From contig NZ_JACHTD010000002.1 of assembly GCF_014145665.1 (NCBI RefSeq), positions 248,001-312,000 on the forward strand: a stretch of 64,000 nucleotides of DNA, read 5' to 3'. The translations under genes and the position numbers were made by a program. Origin of the DNA: Myroides sp. NP-2 (GTDB lineage: Bacteria; Bacteroidota; Bacteroidia; Flavobacteriales; Flavobacteriaceae). Positions 54,029 through 62,456 of the stretch are shown here, one piece after another. Numbering within the stretch: position 1 is the first letter of the stretch; every line of letters begins with the position of its first letter. The notes under the pieces are model-generated. The model worked only from the letters and a program-made list of their open reading frames with translations. It was not told the DNA's origin and made no database searches.

Positions 54029-54889
54029 TTAGTTTATTTTAGACAGGCAATAAATTAAAGAAGAATATTCCATCGTATTTCTCGCTTCAACATTGGAACG
54101 CAAACCAACAAATAAAGCTTTACCCCAATTTCGCTTTCCTGTTTTATACTGTTCCGACAAAAGGGAAACATAAAAGCTATCAAACAGCATCGGATGAAGT
54201 TCGTCGACAGTAAAATCAAAAAGTGAAAAAATACGCGGAATCGAAGATTGAGAAAAATGCCAAAGATGTCTTGGTACGTCAAAGGCTGCCCAATACTCTT
54301 TGTAATAAACAGCATCATAGGACTTATAATTAGGCACGGCGACGATTAATTTACCTCCAGGTTTCAACAAGCGATTCAATTCAACGATTTGTTCTTCTAA
54401 GTTAGGAATATGTTCCAACACATGCCATAGGGTGATTACATCAAATGTATGAGCTTCCAATTCACTCAATTTTTTTACTAAAGTAATTCCCTTCGCTTTT
54501 GCTTTGGCAAAAGCATGCTCATTTGGCTCATAGCCTGTAGTGGCCCATCCGCTCTTTTTCGCTTCTACCAAAAAATCACCTGTACCACAGCCAATATCCA
54601 AAAGCGTTCCCACTGTATTATTTTGTTTGAAAAGCAAATCTACTTTTCTGCGTAAAGCAATGCGCTTTATACCTTGATAAATTCGTTCAAAAAAATTGCG
54701 CTTGCCATCCGTATGCGAAATATAATTCTCACTTAGATAGTAGTTGTTCAAATTTTCTTTTGCTGGAACAGGATCTGTAAGCAGTAAATCATAAGCGCGA
54801 TTATAGAACAAGGAAAATACTTCTTTTGAAACAGCGTGATCTTGCACCGTTAAAAATTTCTCATCTTTTGTAAAATTCAATTTTTCCAT
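54029..54889 (-). CDS. Class I SAM-dependent methyltransferase
   Basis: A 286-aa Rossmann-fold methyltransferase. The SAM-binding motif I is LLDIGCGTGDFLVEAKKSGW, with an acidic residue in TTGYEPNEHAF. Motif IV-like FDVITLWHVLEHIPNLEEQI follows, then LLKPGGKLIVAVPNYKSYD. The N-terminal zinc-ribbon-like region is absent, but the DYLLTDPVP and LNNYYLSENYISHTDGKRNF segment matches the methyltransferase-type 11/23 proteins often found in polysaccharide or lipid pathways. The substrate is unknown. No tight operon partner. Confidence 0.85.
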   Translation of the reverse strand: MEKLNFTKDEKFLTVQDHAVSKEVFSLFYNRAYDLLLTDPVPAKENLNNYYLSENYISHTDGKRNFFERIYQGIKRIALRRKVDLLFKQNNTVGTLLDIGCGTGDFLVEAKKSGWATTGYEPNEHAFAKAKAKGITLVKKLSELEAHTFDVITLWHVLEHIPNLEEQIVELNRLLKPGGKLIVAVPNYKSYDAVYYKEYWAAFDVPRHLWHFSQSSIPRIFSLFDFTVDELHPMLFDSFYVSLLSEQYKTGKRNWGKALFVGLRSNVEARNTMEYSSLIYCLSKIN

Positions 54890-55990
54890 CTACTCTATAC
54901 TTTTTAATCTACAACGCTTTTTTTCGAAGTGAAAAAAATCATCTTTCAAATTTAAAATTTAATCTAAGAAAAACACGTTTATTCTCCAATCAAAATTTTA
55001 ATTACACCGGGAAAGAAAAAAAGAATGAGCTATCTATTTTGCATCAATCATTCTTTTCTCTTCTTTTTTTGTCGATCTAAAAAAGTTGTTCTTATTTTTT
55101 TTTGATTGCTTTTTCAAAAGAAAAGAAAAATAGGCTCCTTTTTTAATACCACCTAATTTTAGGATTATTCAAAAAAAGCTTGCGCTTTTCCCTTAAATTT
55201 TGAACGTTTTTAGTTTCAATTTTGGAATGGAAATTTTGTGTTTTCGGATTGATTTTTTTCAGATGAACTTCCATAAAAAAATTAGCTTTTTCAAATTGCT
55301 AAAAATTGAAAAAGAAAAAAAGTAGCAATCCAAAATCCAACTTTCACCTTTTGATTTAGTAGAAAAAAAAAACACCAATTTATCGTGTAAACTAGATGTA
55401 AAAAAACAAGTCGTTTTCGGTTTTGATTTTTATGCTTTTCATTTTTTTATGTTGGATTTAGGCGGTCAAAATTCCACAAGGTTTTATCACAAAAAAATAG
55501 TTCCCTCATTTTTTCAAACTGAATATTTTTAAAAAATATCCGTCAATTTTGAATGATCTACTCCGGTCTAATTTCTACTTTATTTTTAAACAAAAGTATT
55601 CTGGTGGGTCTATTTTTTACAACCGAATTGTTTAGATGATCGCTCCTATTTTTGTTTTTTATATGCTATCGAAAAACAGAATAAGCGTCTGAAAGATTCT
55701 CCTTCTTTTGCCAAGGTTTTATACTTTACTATTTCGAGTTCACAATTGATTTCCCTTTCTTGGCCCCGATTTTTTTAAGGAAGTTAAACCATAGATAAGT
55801 CATCAATTAAGACAGTACAGTAGGGTTATTAGGATATCAATCACGTTGCTAATTCTATTCCTATCGATTCCTACTTCCTCTACCCAAATCCCTTATAAAA
55901 GGCAGTTAGTCGGGTTTTTTCACTTGATCCTTTACTTTAAACATCCAGCTAATATATTGAAAAGACGGGGCTTAATTCGAACCTACTAAA
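54890..55990. other. Long AT-rich gene-free interval upstream of the mnmG terminator
   Basis: About 1.1 kb with very high AT, many A- and T-runs and no ORF of note, tRNA or recognisable RNA gene. It separates the leftward methyltransferase gene from the leftward mnmG. Nothing in it resembles a mobile element end or DnaA box cluster. Confidence 0.5.
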
Positions 55991-56030
55991 CAAAAAAATA
56001 AGGATTGTTCCACGTGGAACAATCCTTATT
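55991..56030 (-). terminator. mnmG terminator whose stem is a parS-like palindrome
   Basis: A perfect 34-bp palindrome at 55997-56030 folds into a 17-bp stem (loop formed by opening the central bases). It is followed on the minus strand by TTTTTT (55997-55992). It starts 20 nt after the mnmG stop. The central 16 bases are TGTTCCACGTGGAACA (56006-56021). Confidence 0.8.
56006..56021. promoter_or_regulatory. parS-like partition site 1
   Basis: TGTTCCACGTGGAACA, a perfect palindrome matching the known ParB-binding parS consensus TGTTnCACGTGnAACA at every fixed base. It lies inside the mnmG terminator stem. A second identical copy lies at 57953-57968. No parA or parB gene is in the window. Confidence 0.75.
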
Positions 56031-56049
56031 CTTTAGTTGCTATCCCCTC

Positions 56050-57927
56050 CTATCTCCCCATATGGATTAATAGAATCGATATGTCTGTCGGGGTTACTCC
56101 ACTTATTCTCGATGCTTGTGAAATGGTAATTGGACGAATCTTTTTGAACTTCTCGCGCGACTCAAATGAGAGAGACACGATCTTATCATATTCAAAATTC
56201 TCCGGAATTTTCACATCTTCTAAGCGAGTTAATTTGTCTGCATTATTCTTTTCCTTTTCGATATAACCCGAATATTTCACTTGAATTTCTGCTTGCTCTA
56301 TAACCTCCTGATCGATGTTGTGCTCGGCAATATACTCCTCCACTTTTTGGAATTTTAAGATGTCTTCTAACTCAATTTGTGGGCGAGAAAATACCTTAAA
56401 CATTTTGTCTGGCTGACTCATTAAAGACGATCCTTTAGCTTCTAAAATAGGATTTGCCTCTTCTGTTTTGACACTGGTTTCTTTAAAGAATTGAACAAAT
56501 TTATCAGACTCCAAACGCTTATATTCCATTCTTCTCATGCGCTCTTCAGAGGCTAATCCGATCGAATATGCCATCGGTGTTAATCTAAAATCAGCATTAT
56601 CTTGACGCAATAAAGTGCGATATTCTGCTCGAGAAGTAAACATGCGATAAGGTTCTTCTGTTCCTTTTGTGATCAAATCATCAATCAAAACTCCGATATA
56701 AGCTTCATCCCTACGCAAGATTAAAGGCTCTTTTTCGTTCACTTTTAAGTGTGCATTTATACCTGCCATCAACCCTTGAGAAGCCGCTTCTTCGTAACCA
56801 GTTGTTCCATTGATTTGCCCTGCAAAATACAATCCATCGACCAGCTTTGTTTCCAAAGTATGTTTTAATTGTGTCGGTGGAAAATAGTCGTATTCAATCG
56901 CATAGCCAGGACGAAAAATCTTCGCATTTTCAAATCCTGCAACTGCGCGTAAAGCTTTAAATTGAATATCCTCTGGCAAAGAGGTTGAGAAACCATTGAC
57001 GTAAATTTCACATGTATTCCACCCTTCAGGTTCAACAAATATTTGGTGTCTTTCCTTATCGGCAAAACGATTAATCTTGTCTTCGATAGAAGGACAATAA
57101 CGCGGACCTAGACTCTTTATACGTCCTGTAAACATCGGAGAACGATCGAAACCTTCACGAAGTAGATCGTGTACTTCAGCAGAAGTATAGGTCATATAAC
57201 AGTCTCTTTGTTGCTTTAAAGGCGAGGTTACATCCATATAGGAAAACTTAGCAGGATTGATATCTCCTCCTTGAACTTCCATCTTAGTGTAGTCTAACGA
57301 ACGTCCGTCTACACGGGGAGGTGTACCTGTTTTCATACGGCCAGCAGTAAACCCTAGCTTAACTAAATCCTCTGTAATCCCAAAAGCCGCTCCCTCTCCT
57401 GCTCGACCTCCACCAAACTGTTTTTCACCGATGTGGATCAAACCATTTAAAAAAGTACCATTGGTAAGGATTACCGTCTTGGCTTTTATAGTCAATCCTA
57501 AACTCGTTACCACACCTTCGACTTGATGATTTTTAACCAGTAAAGACTTTACCATATCTTGATAAAAATCTAAATTAGGTGTTCCTTCCAGCATCAAACG
57601 CCATGTTTCAGAGAAACGCATACGGTCCGATTGTACTCTAGGAGACCACATAGCAGGACCTTTTGATTTATTCAACATTTTAAATTGAATAGCCGTTTGA
57701 TCAGAAACAATCCCAGAATATCCGCCTAAGGCATCGATCTCGCGAACAATTTGTCCTTTGGCAATCCCACCCATAGCAGGATTACAAGACATTTGCGCGA
57801 TATTTTGCAAGCTCATGGTGATCAAAAGTGTTTTTGATCCCATATTCGCAGCAGCTGCGGCAGCTTCGGAGCCAGCATGCCCTCCACCAACAACAACTAC
57901 ATCATATCTATCTTGAAAAATGCTCAT
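56050..57927 (-). CDS. mnmG: tRNA uridine-5-carboxymethylaminomethyl modification enzyme MnmG (GidA)
   Basis: A 625-aa FAD-dependent enzyme. With MnmE it installs the cmnm5 group at U34 of certain tRNAs. FAD-binding motif GGGHAGSEAAAAAANMG lies at the N-terminus, followed by MSCNPAMGGIAKGQIVREID and the conserved TNGTFLNGLIHIGEKQFGGG-type block. The catalytic-cysteine region GPRYCPSIEDK is present. The C-terminal helical domain ends EASRISGVTPTDISILLIH-like (here SQASRISGVTPTDISIL). mnmG is adjacent to the chromosome origin in many bacteria. ybeY lies immediately upstream. Confidence 0.96.
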   Translation of the reverse strand: MSIFQDRYDVVVVGGGHAGSEAAAAAANMGSKTLLITMSLQNIAQMSCNPAMGGIAKGQIVREIDALGGYSGIVSDQTAIQFKMLNKSKGPAMWSPRVQSDRMRFSETWRLMLEGTPNLDFYQDMVKSLLVKNHQVEGVVTSLGLTIKAKTVILTNGTFLNGLIHIGEKQFGGGRAGEGAAFGITEDLVKLGFTAGRMKTGTPPRVDGRSLDYTKMEVQGGDINPAKFSYMDVTSPLKQQRDCYMTYTSAEVHDLLREGFDRSPMFTGRIKSLGPRYCPSIEDKINRFADKERHQIFVEPEGWNTCEIYVNGFSTSLPEDIQFKALRAVAGFENAKIFRPGYAIEYDYFPPTQLKHTLETKLVDGLYFAGQINGTTGYEEAASQGLMAGINAHLKVNEKEPLILRRDEAYIGVLIDDLITKGTEEPYRMFTSRAEYRTLLRQDNADFRLTPMAYSIGLASEERMRRMEYKRLESDKFVQFFKETSVKTEEANPILEAKGSSLMSQPDKMFKVFSRPQIELEDILKFQKVEEYIAEHNIDQEVIEQAEIQVKYSGYIEKEKNNADKLTRLEDVKIPENFEYDKIVSLSFESREKFKKIRPITISQASRISGVTPTDISILLIHMGR

Positions 57928-57948
57928 TTTTGTAAAAATCTTTTCATT

Positions 57949-58368
57949 TTAGTGTTCCACGTGGAACAATTTTATTTTTTCATCCTCTTTTTGACGCATC
58001 AGCGCTTCATCTTCCTCACTCTTGTCCTTAAATCCACAATAGTGTAGGATGCCGTGAGCCATTACTCGTAATAATTCAGTGTGAAAATCTACCGAAAAAT
58101 CAGCAGCATTTTCTCTTACACGTTCTATACTAATAAAAATATCTCCACTAACTACTTGATTATCAGAGTAATCAAAACTAATAATATCAGTTAAGGTATC
58201 ATGATCTAAATACTTTACGTTGATTTCGTGTAAGTACTCATCTGTGCAAAAAATATAGTTTATCTCCCCTACCAAAAAACCCTCAGAACCAATAATAGAA
58301 GCTATCCAAGTCTCATATTGGGATTCGTTTTGGAGCGAAAAATCCAGTTCGTAATTAAAAGTTATCAT
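57949..58368 (-). CDS. ybeY: Endoribonuclease YbeY (rRNA maturation)
   Basis: A 139-aa YbeY metalloenzyme acting in 16S rRNA 3' maturation and ribosome quality control. The zinc-binding motif is MAHGILHYCGFKDKSEEDEA (H-x-x-x-H and a later H/D). Upstream are the INVKYLDHDTLTDIISFDYS and VSGDIFISIERV segments. The ATG at 58368 is chosen because MITFNYELDFSLQNE matches a YbeY start and a -7 element lies 20 nt upstream. The C-terminus ends FHVEH, and those codons form the palindromic parS-like site. mnmG begins 21 nt after the stop. Confidence 0.92.
   Translation of the reverse strand: MITFNYELDFSLQNESQYETWIASIIGSEGFLVGEINYIFCTDEYLHEINVKYLDHDTLTDIISFDYSDNQVVSGDIFISIERVRENAADFSVDFHTELLRVMAHGILHYCGFKDKSEEDEALMRQKEDEKIKLFHVEH
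57953..57968. promoter_or_regulatory. parS-like partition site 2, inside ybeY
   Basis: TGTTCCACGTGGAACA, identical to site 1 and fully inside the last codons of ybeY, where it encodes part of LFHVEH. The two sites are 1.95 kb apart, one on each side of mnmG. Confidence 0.75.
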
Positions 58369-58387
58369 ATAAAATAAAAATATCTGG

Positions 58388-58395
58388 CAAAGGTA
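58388..58395 (-). promoter_or_regulatory. Putative -7 element for ybeY-mnmG
   Basis: The minus strand reads TACCTTTG, an exact TAnnTTTG match about 20 nt before the ybeY ATG. A well-placed -33 TTG is not evident. The following 58400-58830 stretch is AT-rich with no credible gene. Confidence 0.5.
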
Positions 58396-58934
58396 CAATG
58401 AAAATCAAAACAGTAATACACTGAAATCTAAAAAGATTCACAAATAGAAAAGCTGAATTTGAAACAAATTATTTCAAAACTTACCTTTAACGAACTACAG
58501 TAAATAATAAAAAAGTAACTGAAAATAAATTGTAGTAAAACCAGTATTTAGCTTCAAACAATAAAAAGCCATATAAAAGTCAAAAAAAATAGCTCCTGTA
58601 ATTGGCGTATTTTAAAAAAAAGAAAAACTAGAATCAAATACGCAAATGTCCAGCTTTCACCAATCAAAGATAGATAAAAATAAAAAACGAACCTTGAAAA
58701 GAAATAAATTTTAACAACAAAGGTTGGAAAAATTTTAATCAAGAAATCAACAAATTAAAAGGTACTTGAGCCGAAATTAGAATGGCAAATATAAGAAACA
58801 ACAAAACCTAGGCAAGAACTAAAGATCCCTCCCCTATTTTTCATAAAACACACGAAAGTCTCTGGAAAATTTTTTAAACCATTTACAAGAAGAAGCAAAA
58901 TTAAATCTATCAAATACAGAGTAAAACTCCTGCC

Positions 58935-60135
58935 TATAATTTTCGTAAACCGATTAAAGGGGAAGTAATTTTTATTTACGCAAAATACAGCGGGATCCAA
59001 AAAAAGAAGGTAAGCGAATACCGACTCAAACTACTGCCTATAATTTTCGTAAACCGATTAAAGGGCAAGCAAATTTTTTTTACGCAAAATACAGAGCGAT
59101 CTTAAAAAGCAACTCAAGCGAACAGGCACACAAACATCTTCCTATAATTTTAGTAAATCGATCTAAGGTCAAGCAAAATTTTTTTACGCAAAATACAGCG
59201 GGATCCAAAAAAAGAACGCAAGCTAATATCGACTCAAACTCCTCTCTATAATTTTCGTAAATCGATCAAAGGGTAGGCAATTTTTATTTACGAAAAATAC
59301 AGAGCGATCTTAAAAAGCAACTCAAGCGAACAGGCACACAAACATCTTCCTATAATTTTAGTAAATCGATCTAAGGTCAAGCAAAATTTTTTTACGCAAA
59401 ATACAGCGGGATCCAAAAAAAGAACGCAAGCTAATATCGACTCAAACTCCTCTCTATAATTTTCGTAAATCGATCAAAGGGTAGGCAATTTTTATTTACG
59501 CAAAATACAGCGGGATCCAAAAAAAGAACGCAAGCGAATAACCACTAAAACTTCTCCCTATAATTTTCGTAAACCGATGAAAGGATAGGTAATTTTTTTT
59601 TATGCAAAATACAAGGCCTCTTAAAAAAATAAGACAACAAAAAACAACCCAAACTCCTCTCTATAATTTTCGTAAATCGATCAAAGGGTAAGCAATTTTT
59701 ATTTACGCAAAATACAGCGGGATCCAAAAAAAGAAGGTAAGCAAATAACGACTCAAACTCCTGCCTATAATTTTCGTAAACCGATGAAAGGATAGGTAAT
59801 TTGTTTTTATGCAAAATACAAGGTCTCTTAAAAAAATAAGACAACAAAAAAACAACCCAAACTCCTCTCTATAATTTTCGTAAATCGATCAAAGGGTAAG
59901 CAATTTATATTTACGCAAAATACAGCGGGATCCAAAAAAAGAAGGTAAGCAAATAACGACTCAAACTCCTGCCTATAATTTTGGTAAACCGATGAAAGGA
60001 TAGGTAATTTTTTTTTATGCAAAATACAAGGCCTCTTAAAAAAATAAGACAACAGAAAACCACCTCAAACTTCTCCCTATAATTTTCGTAAATCGATAAA
60101 GGGTAAGCCAAATTTATTTACGCAAAATACAAACT
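58935..60135. repeat. Array of twelve 104-bp direct repeats, non-coding
   Basis: The core TATAATTTTCGTAAAYCGAT starts at 58935, 59039, 59143, 59247, 59351, 59455, 59559, 59662, 59766, 59870, 59974 and 60078. The period is 104 bp with a single 103. A degenerate thirteenth copy lies near 58834. Each unit continues with AAAGG, a T-rich stretch, TTTACGCAAAATACA and then one of alternating tails: GCGGGATCCAAAAAAAG, GAGCGATCTTAAAAAGC or AGGCCTCTTAAAAAAATAAG. TTTTCGTAAA and TTTACG(C)AAAA in each unit are inverted repeats. The period is not a multiple of 3, so open frames here are not conserved proteins. It is not CRISPR-like: units have no constant short repeat with unique spacers. Confidence 0.97.
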
Positions 60136-60206
60136 CCATACGAAACGAAATAAAAGGAAAAAAGTCAACTTTTGACAAGAAGAAACAAAAAGAGAAAAAA
60201 ACAGAC

Positions 60207-60671
60207 TTATCAACGTTATCAACAATATAAATAATAGAATAAAAATCTTTTTAAAAATTAAAAAAAAGGTTCTCTATTATATTGCTTGTTAATATGTACA
60301 ATAACTTTTCAGCTAGAATTTGCTGTTTTGACTTATAAAAACTTATTAACAGGATATCATTTCTTAAATCGCTTTAAAATAAGTATATAGCTATCTTATT
60401 AACACGGTTGATAACCGTTATCAACAGCCTTTTCACAACAACTTAGGGTGTGTATTTCTGTTAATAAGTGGTGCATAGGCTATGGATATCTAACTAATAG
60501 AATCTAAAAAATAAATTTGCACATCAACATTCCAATCCCGTATTGTAATAAATTTCAATTAAACAAAAAATAGTTATTCTATTCTTTCCTTACTTATCAA
60601 CAAAAACTGTTTATTTCGATCTGCCTAAAAATCAAAGCATTAGATCATTTTAAAAAATACGATGTTGATAA
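60207..60671. other. oriC: Candidate chromosomal replication origin: cluster of DnaA-box-like sites
   Basis: Ten sites close to TTATYAACA. Plus strand: 60207 (last base G), 60216, 60343, 60396, 60418, 60594. Minus strand: 60287-60295 (one mismatch), 60406-60414 (last base C), 60459-60467, 60663-60671. Seven are exact TTATCAACA or TTATTAACA, one base from the E. coli DnaA box TTATCCACA. Boxes at 60406 and 60418 form the inverted repeat GTTGATAAC-C-GTTATCAAC (60407-60425). Between the first boxes lies a very AT-rich stretch (60225-60342) that could be the unwinding element. Support comes from adjacent parS-like sites, mnmG and gene orientation. Confidence 0.65.
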
Positions 60672-61051
60672 GTGTTAGTTAGCTGTAAATCAATGTTTTA
60701 TTTTTAAATTTTAGAATTTGGAGTATTTTCCTTCTCGAAGCATAGATGGTGTTTTTTCGTTTTTAATAGGCGGGAAAAGCAACGGAAGTGCAGCTAAAAA
60801 TAGGGGCTATTTTGGGGTTAATTCTCCTTAATTTTCGAGGAGAATGCAAGCTGAAATACATCTGTTTTGACCTAACTTTTTCTTTATTTATAGAGGCTGT
60901 ACTTTTTTTTTGCCATGTAAAAAAGAGATTATACTGCGTTTAATCCAGGGGTAAAACGTATAAAAGAGAGAAGGAATGAAAAAAGAATGTCAGCAGTTTT
61001 AGGTGTCAAATACTGTATTTCTGTCTATTTTATTCGCTGATCTACATAAAA
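60672..61051. other. Gene-free flank of the candidate origin
   Basis: About 380 bp with no ORF. It contains a hairpin with an 8-bp stem ATTCTCCT/AGGAGAAT (60821-60828 and 60838-60845) without a T-run. No further DnaA-like boxes were seen. Confidence 0.5.
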
Positions 61052-61076
61052 AAAGTAGCTCCGTTTGGGCTACTTT
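61052..61076 (-). terminator. Intrinsic terminator of the FAD-dependent oxidoreductase gene
   Basis: Stem AAAGTAGC/GCTACTTT (61052-61059 and 61069-61076) with inner CC/GG pairs, followed on the minus strand by TTTTTTTAT. It lies about 40 nt after the stop codon. Confidence 0.85.
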
Positions 61077-61117
61077 ATTGTGTTTTCCTTTGCGATTTTC
61101 GTTTGGTATAGGATAGA

Positions 61118-62353
61118 TTAACTGCCTTTTTCCATTTTTATTAGATGGGCCATATTGCGAATAACGCTGTTGTGTTTTAAAACAAATGGATTAGATTTAT
61201 CCCACACATAGCCTGCTAAAACCGAACATATTTTGCGTTTTACGTCTGGATTTTCAGGTTGATGAAAGAAGAGTTCTTGTAGATTTCCCGTGTACCATTC
61301 TTGGATATAGGTGGTAAATACATCAATTCCTTCCTGCATATAATCGGCGTACTCTGTTTGCCAATTTACTGTTTCTCCTTTTAGTGTTTTGATCGCTAGT
61401 TTAGCTGCTAACATACCCGATTCGGTGGCAAAACACACCCCAGAAGAGAAAACTGGATCTAAAAATTCAGTGCTATTTCCTGTTAATACATAGCCTTCAC
61501 CAAACATTTTCGACACGCTAGTGGAATAATTTGACAATTTTTTTGGTTCAAAATCAAAAGGCAAATCACCAAAACGTTGGATGTAAAAATCGGATAGTTG
61601 AATGGCGTTTTGTAAGGCTTCTGTTGTGGTATTTCCCAGTGTATTGATATAATCAGTAGGACCAACAATTCCCACACTTGTTTTTCCGTTGGAGAAAGGA
61701 ATAACCCATAGCCATACTTTAGTTTCTAAAATGTCAAATGAGATTTGTGTTCCCTCTACTCCTTCTGGTCTTCTATCATCGATGATATGGCTAAATATAG
61801 CAGAGTGTGGACTTAATTTAGAGGCGGCATCTAAGTTGAGCATACGCGGTAAAACGCGTCCATATCCACTGGCATCAATTAAAAATTTAGCGCGTATTTG
61901 CGAACTTTCTCCTTGTGCATTTCGAACGGTGGTAAGGGAATTCGTTCCATCAAATTCTACCTTAATTACTTCTGTTTCAAATTGGATATCAATGCCTTTT
62001 CGCTGCATTTCATCCGTTATAGCTTTGTCAAAATCTGCACGGGGAATCTGCCATGTCCAATCCCAACCTTCTGAAAATTTATCGCTAAAATCAAAGATAC
62101 AGATTTCTTTTCCTCGGATAAATCGGGCACCAGGTTTCGGTTGAAAATTGTAGGTATGCAAGGCTGGAAGTAAATCAGCTGCTTCAAAGTGATCCATTAC
62201 ACGGGGAATTAGGCTTTCACCTACTACAATTCTAGGAAACTTTGTTTTTTCTACTATTTTAGCGCTAATACCCATTTTGTGTAAGTAACTGCCTGCAACA
62301 CTTCCAGATGGACCTGCTCCGATTATTAGAACATCTACATTTTCGATTGACAT
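61118..62353 (-). CDS. FAD-dependent oxidoreductase of the tryptophan-halogenase-like/geranylgeranyl-reductase type
   Basis: A 411-aa flavoprotein with an N-terminal FAD-binding motif IIGAGPSGSVAGSYL (about 9-23). The PRIVVGESLIPRVMDHFEAA segment is typical of flavin-dependent halogenases and related monooxygenases. The WTWQIPRADFD and FLIDASGYGRVLPRML motifs follow, and EFLDPVFSSGVCFATESGML is near residue 300. The halogenase WxWxIP motif is only loosely matched (WLWVIPFSNGKTSVG), so hydroxylase or oxidoreductase activity is more likely. Flexirubin-type pigment clusters contain such proteins, and it is divergent from the tyrosine ammonia-lyase gene. Confidence 0.8.
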   Translation of the reverse strand: MSIENVDVLIIGAGPSGSVAGSYLHKMGISAKIVEKTKFPRIVVGESLIPRVMDHFEAADLLPALHTYNFQPKPGARFIRGKEICIFDFSDKFSEGWDWTWQIPRADFDKAITDEMQRKGIDIQFETEVIKVEFDGTNSLTTVRNAQGESSQIRAKFLIDASGYGRVLPRMLNLDAASKLSPHSAIFSHIIDDRRPEGVEGTQISFDILETKVWLWVIPFSNGKTSVGIVGPTDYINTLGNTTTEALQNAIQLSDFYIQRFGDLPFDFEPKKLSNYSTSVSKMFGEGYVLTGNSTEFLDPVFSSGVCFATESGMLAAKLAIKTLKGETVNWQTEYADYMQEGIDVFTTYIQEWYTGNLQELFFHQPENPDVKRKICSVLAGYVWDKSNPFVLKHNSVIRNMAHLIKMEKGS

Positions 62354-62419
62354 TATTTGCTATTTATTATGTTATTAGTATTAAATTTGTTGCTGTCTCA
62401 GCTAAGCTATAGAGGAGAC

Positions 62420-62439
62420 TAAATTTGAATACAAATATA
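62420..62439. promoter_or_regulatory. Overlapping divergent -7 elements
   Basis: TAAATTTG (62420-62427, plus strand, toward the ammonia-lyase) and TATATTTG (62439-62432, minus strand, toward the oxidoreductase) lie back to back, 4 nt apart. Well-spaced -33 TTG elements are not obvious on either side. Confidence 0.45.
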
Positions 62440-62456
62440 ACTAATATACCAAGTTA

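Noticed and set aside
55970..55990. tRNA-like TTCGAA sequence near 55975
   Set aside because: No cloverleaf arms or acceptor stem could be drawn around it.
58554..59000. Minus-strand frames of 62 and 81 codons in the AT-rich stretch before the array
   Set aside because: Low-complexity hydrophobic translations from AT-rich DNA with no homology pattern. The second overlaps repeat unit 1.
59545..60111. Open frames of 66-100 codons on the minus strand within the 104-bp array, with repeated peptides such as FFKRPCILHK and FDRFTKIIERS
   Set aside because: The unit length is not a multiple of 3, so each repeat shifts frame. The peptides arise from the DNA repeats, have no start signals and are interrupted between units.
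58755..60135. CRISPR array
   Set aside because: The 104-bp units are similar along their whole length, with no short constant repeat separated by unique spacers, and there are no cas genes.
61118..62353. True tryptophan halogenase
   Set aside because: The characteristic WxWxIP halogenase motif is not convincingly present at the expected place, and the neighbouring lyase suggests pigment chemistry.
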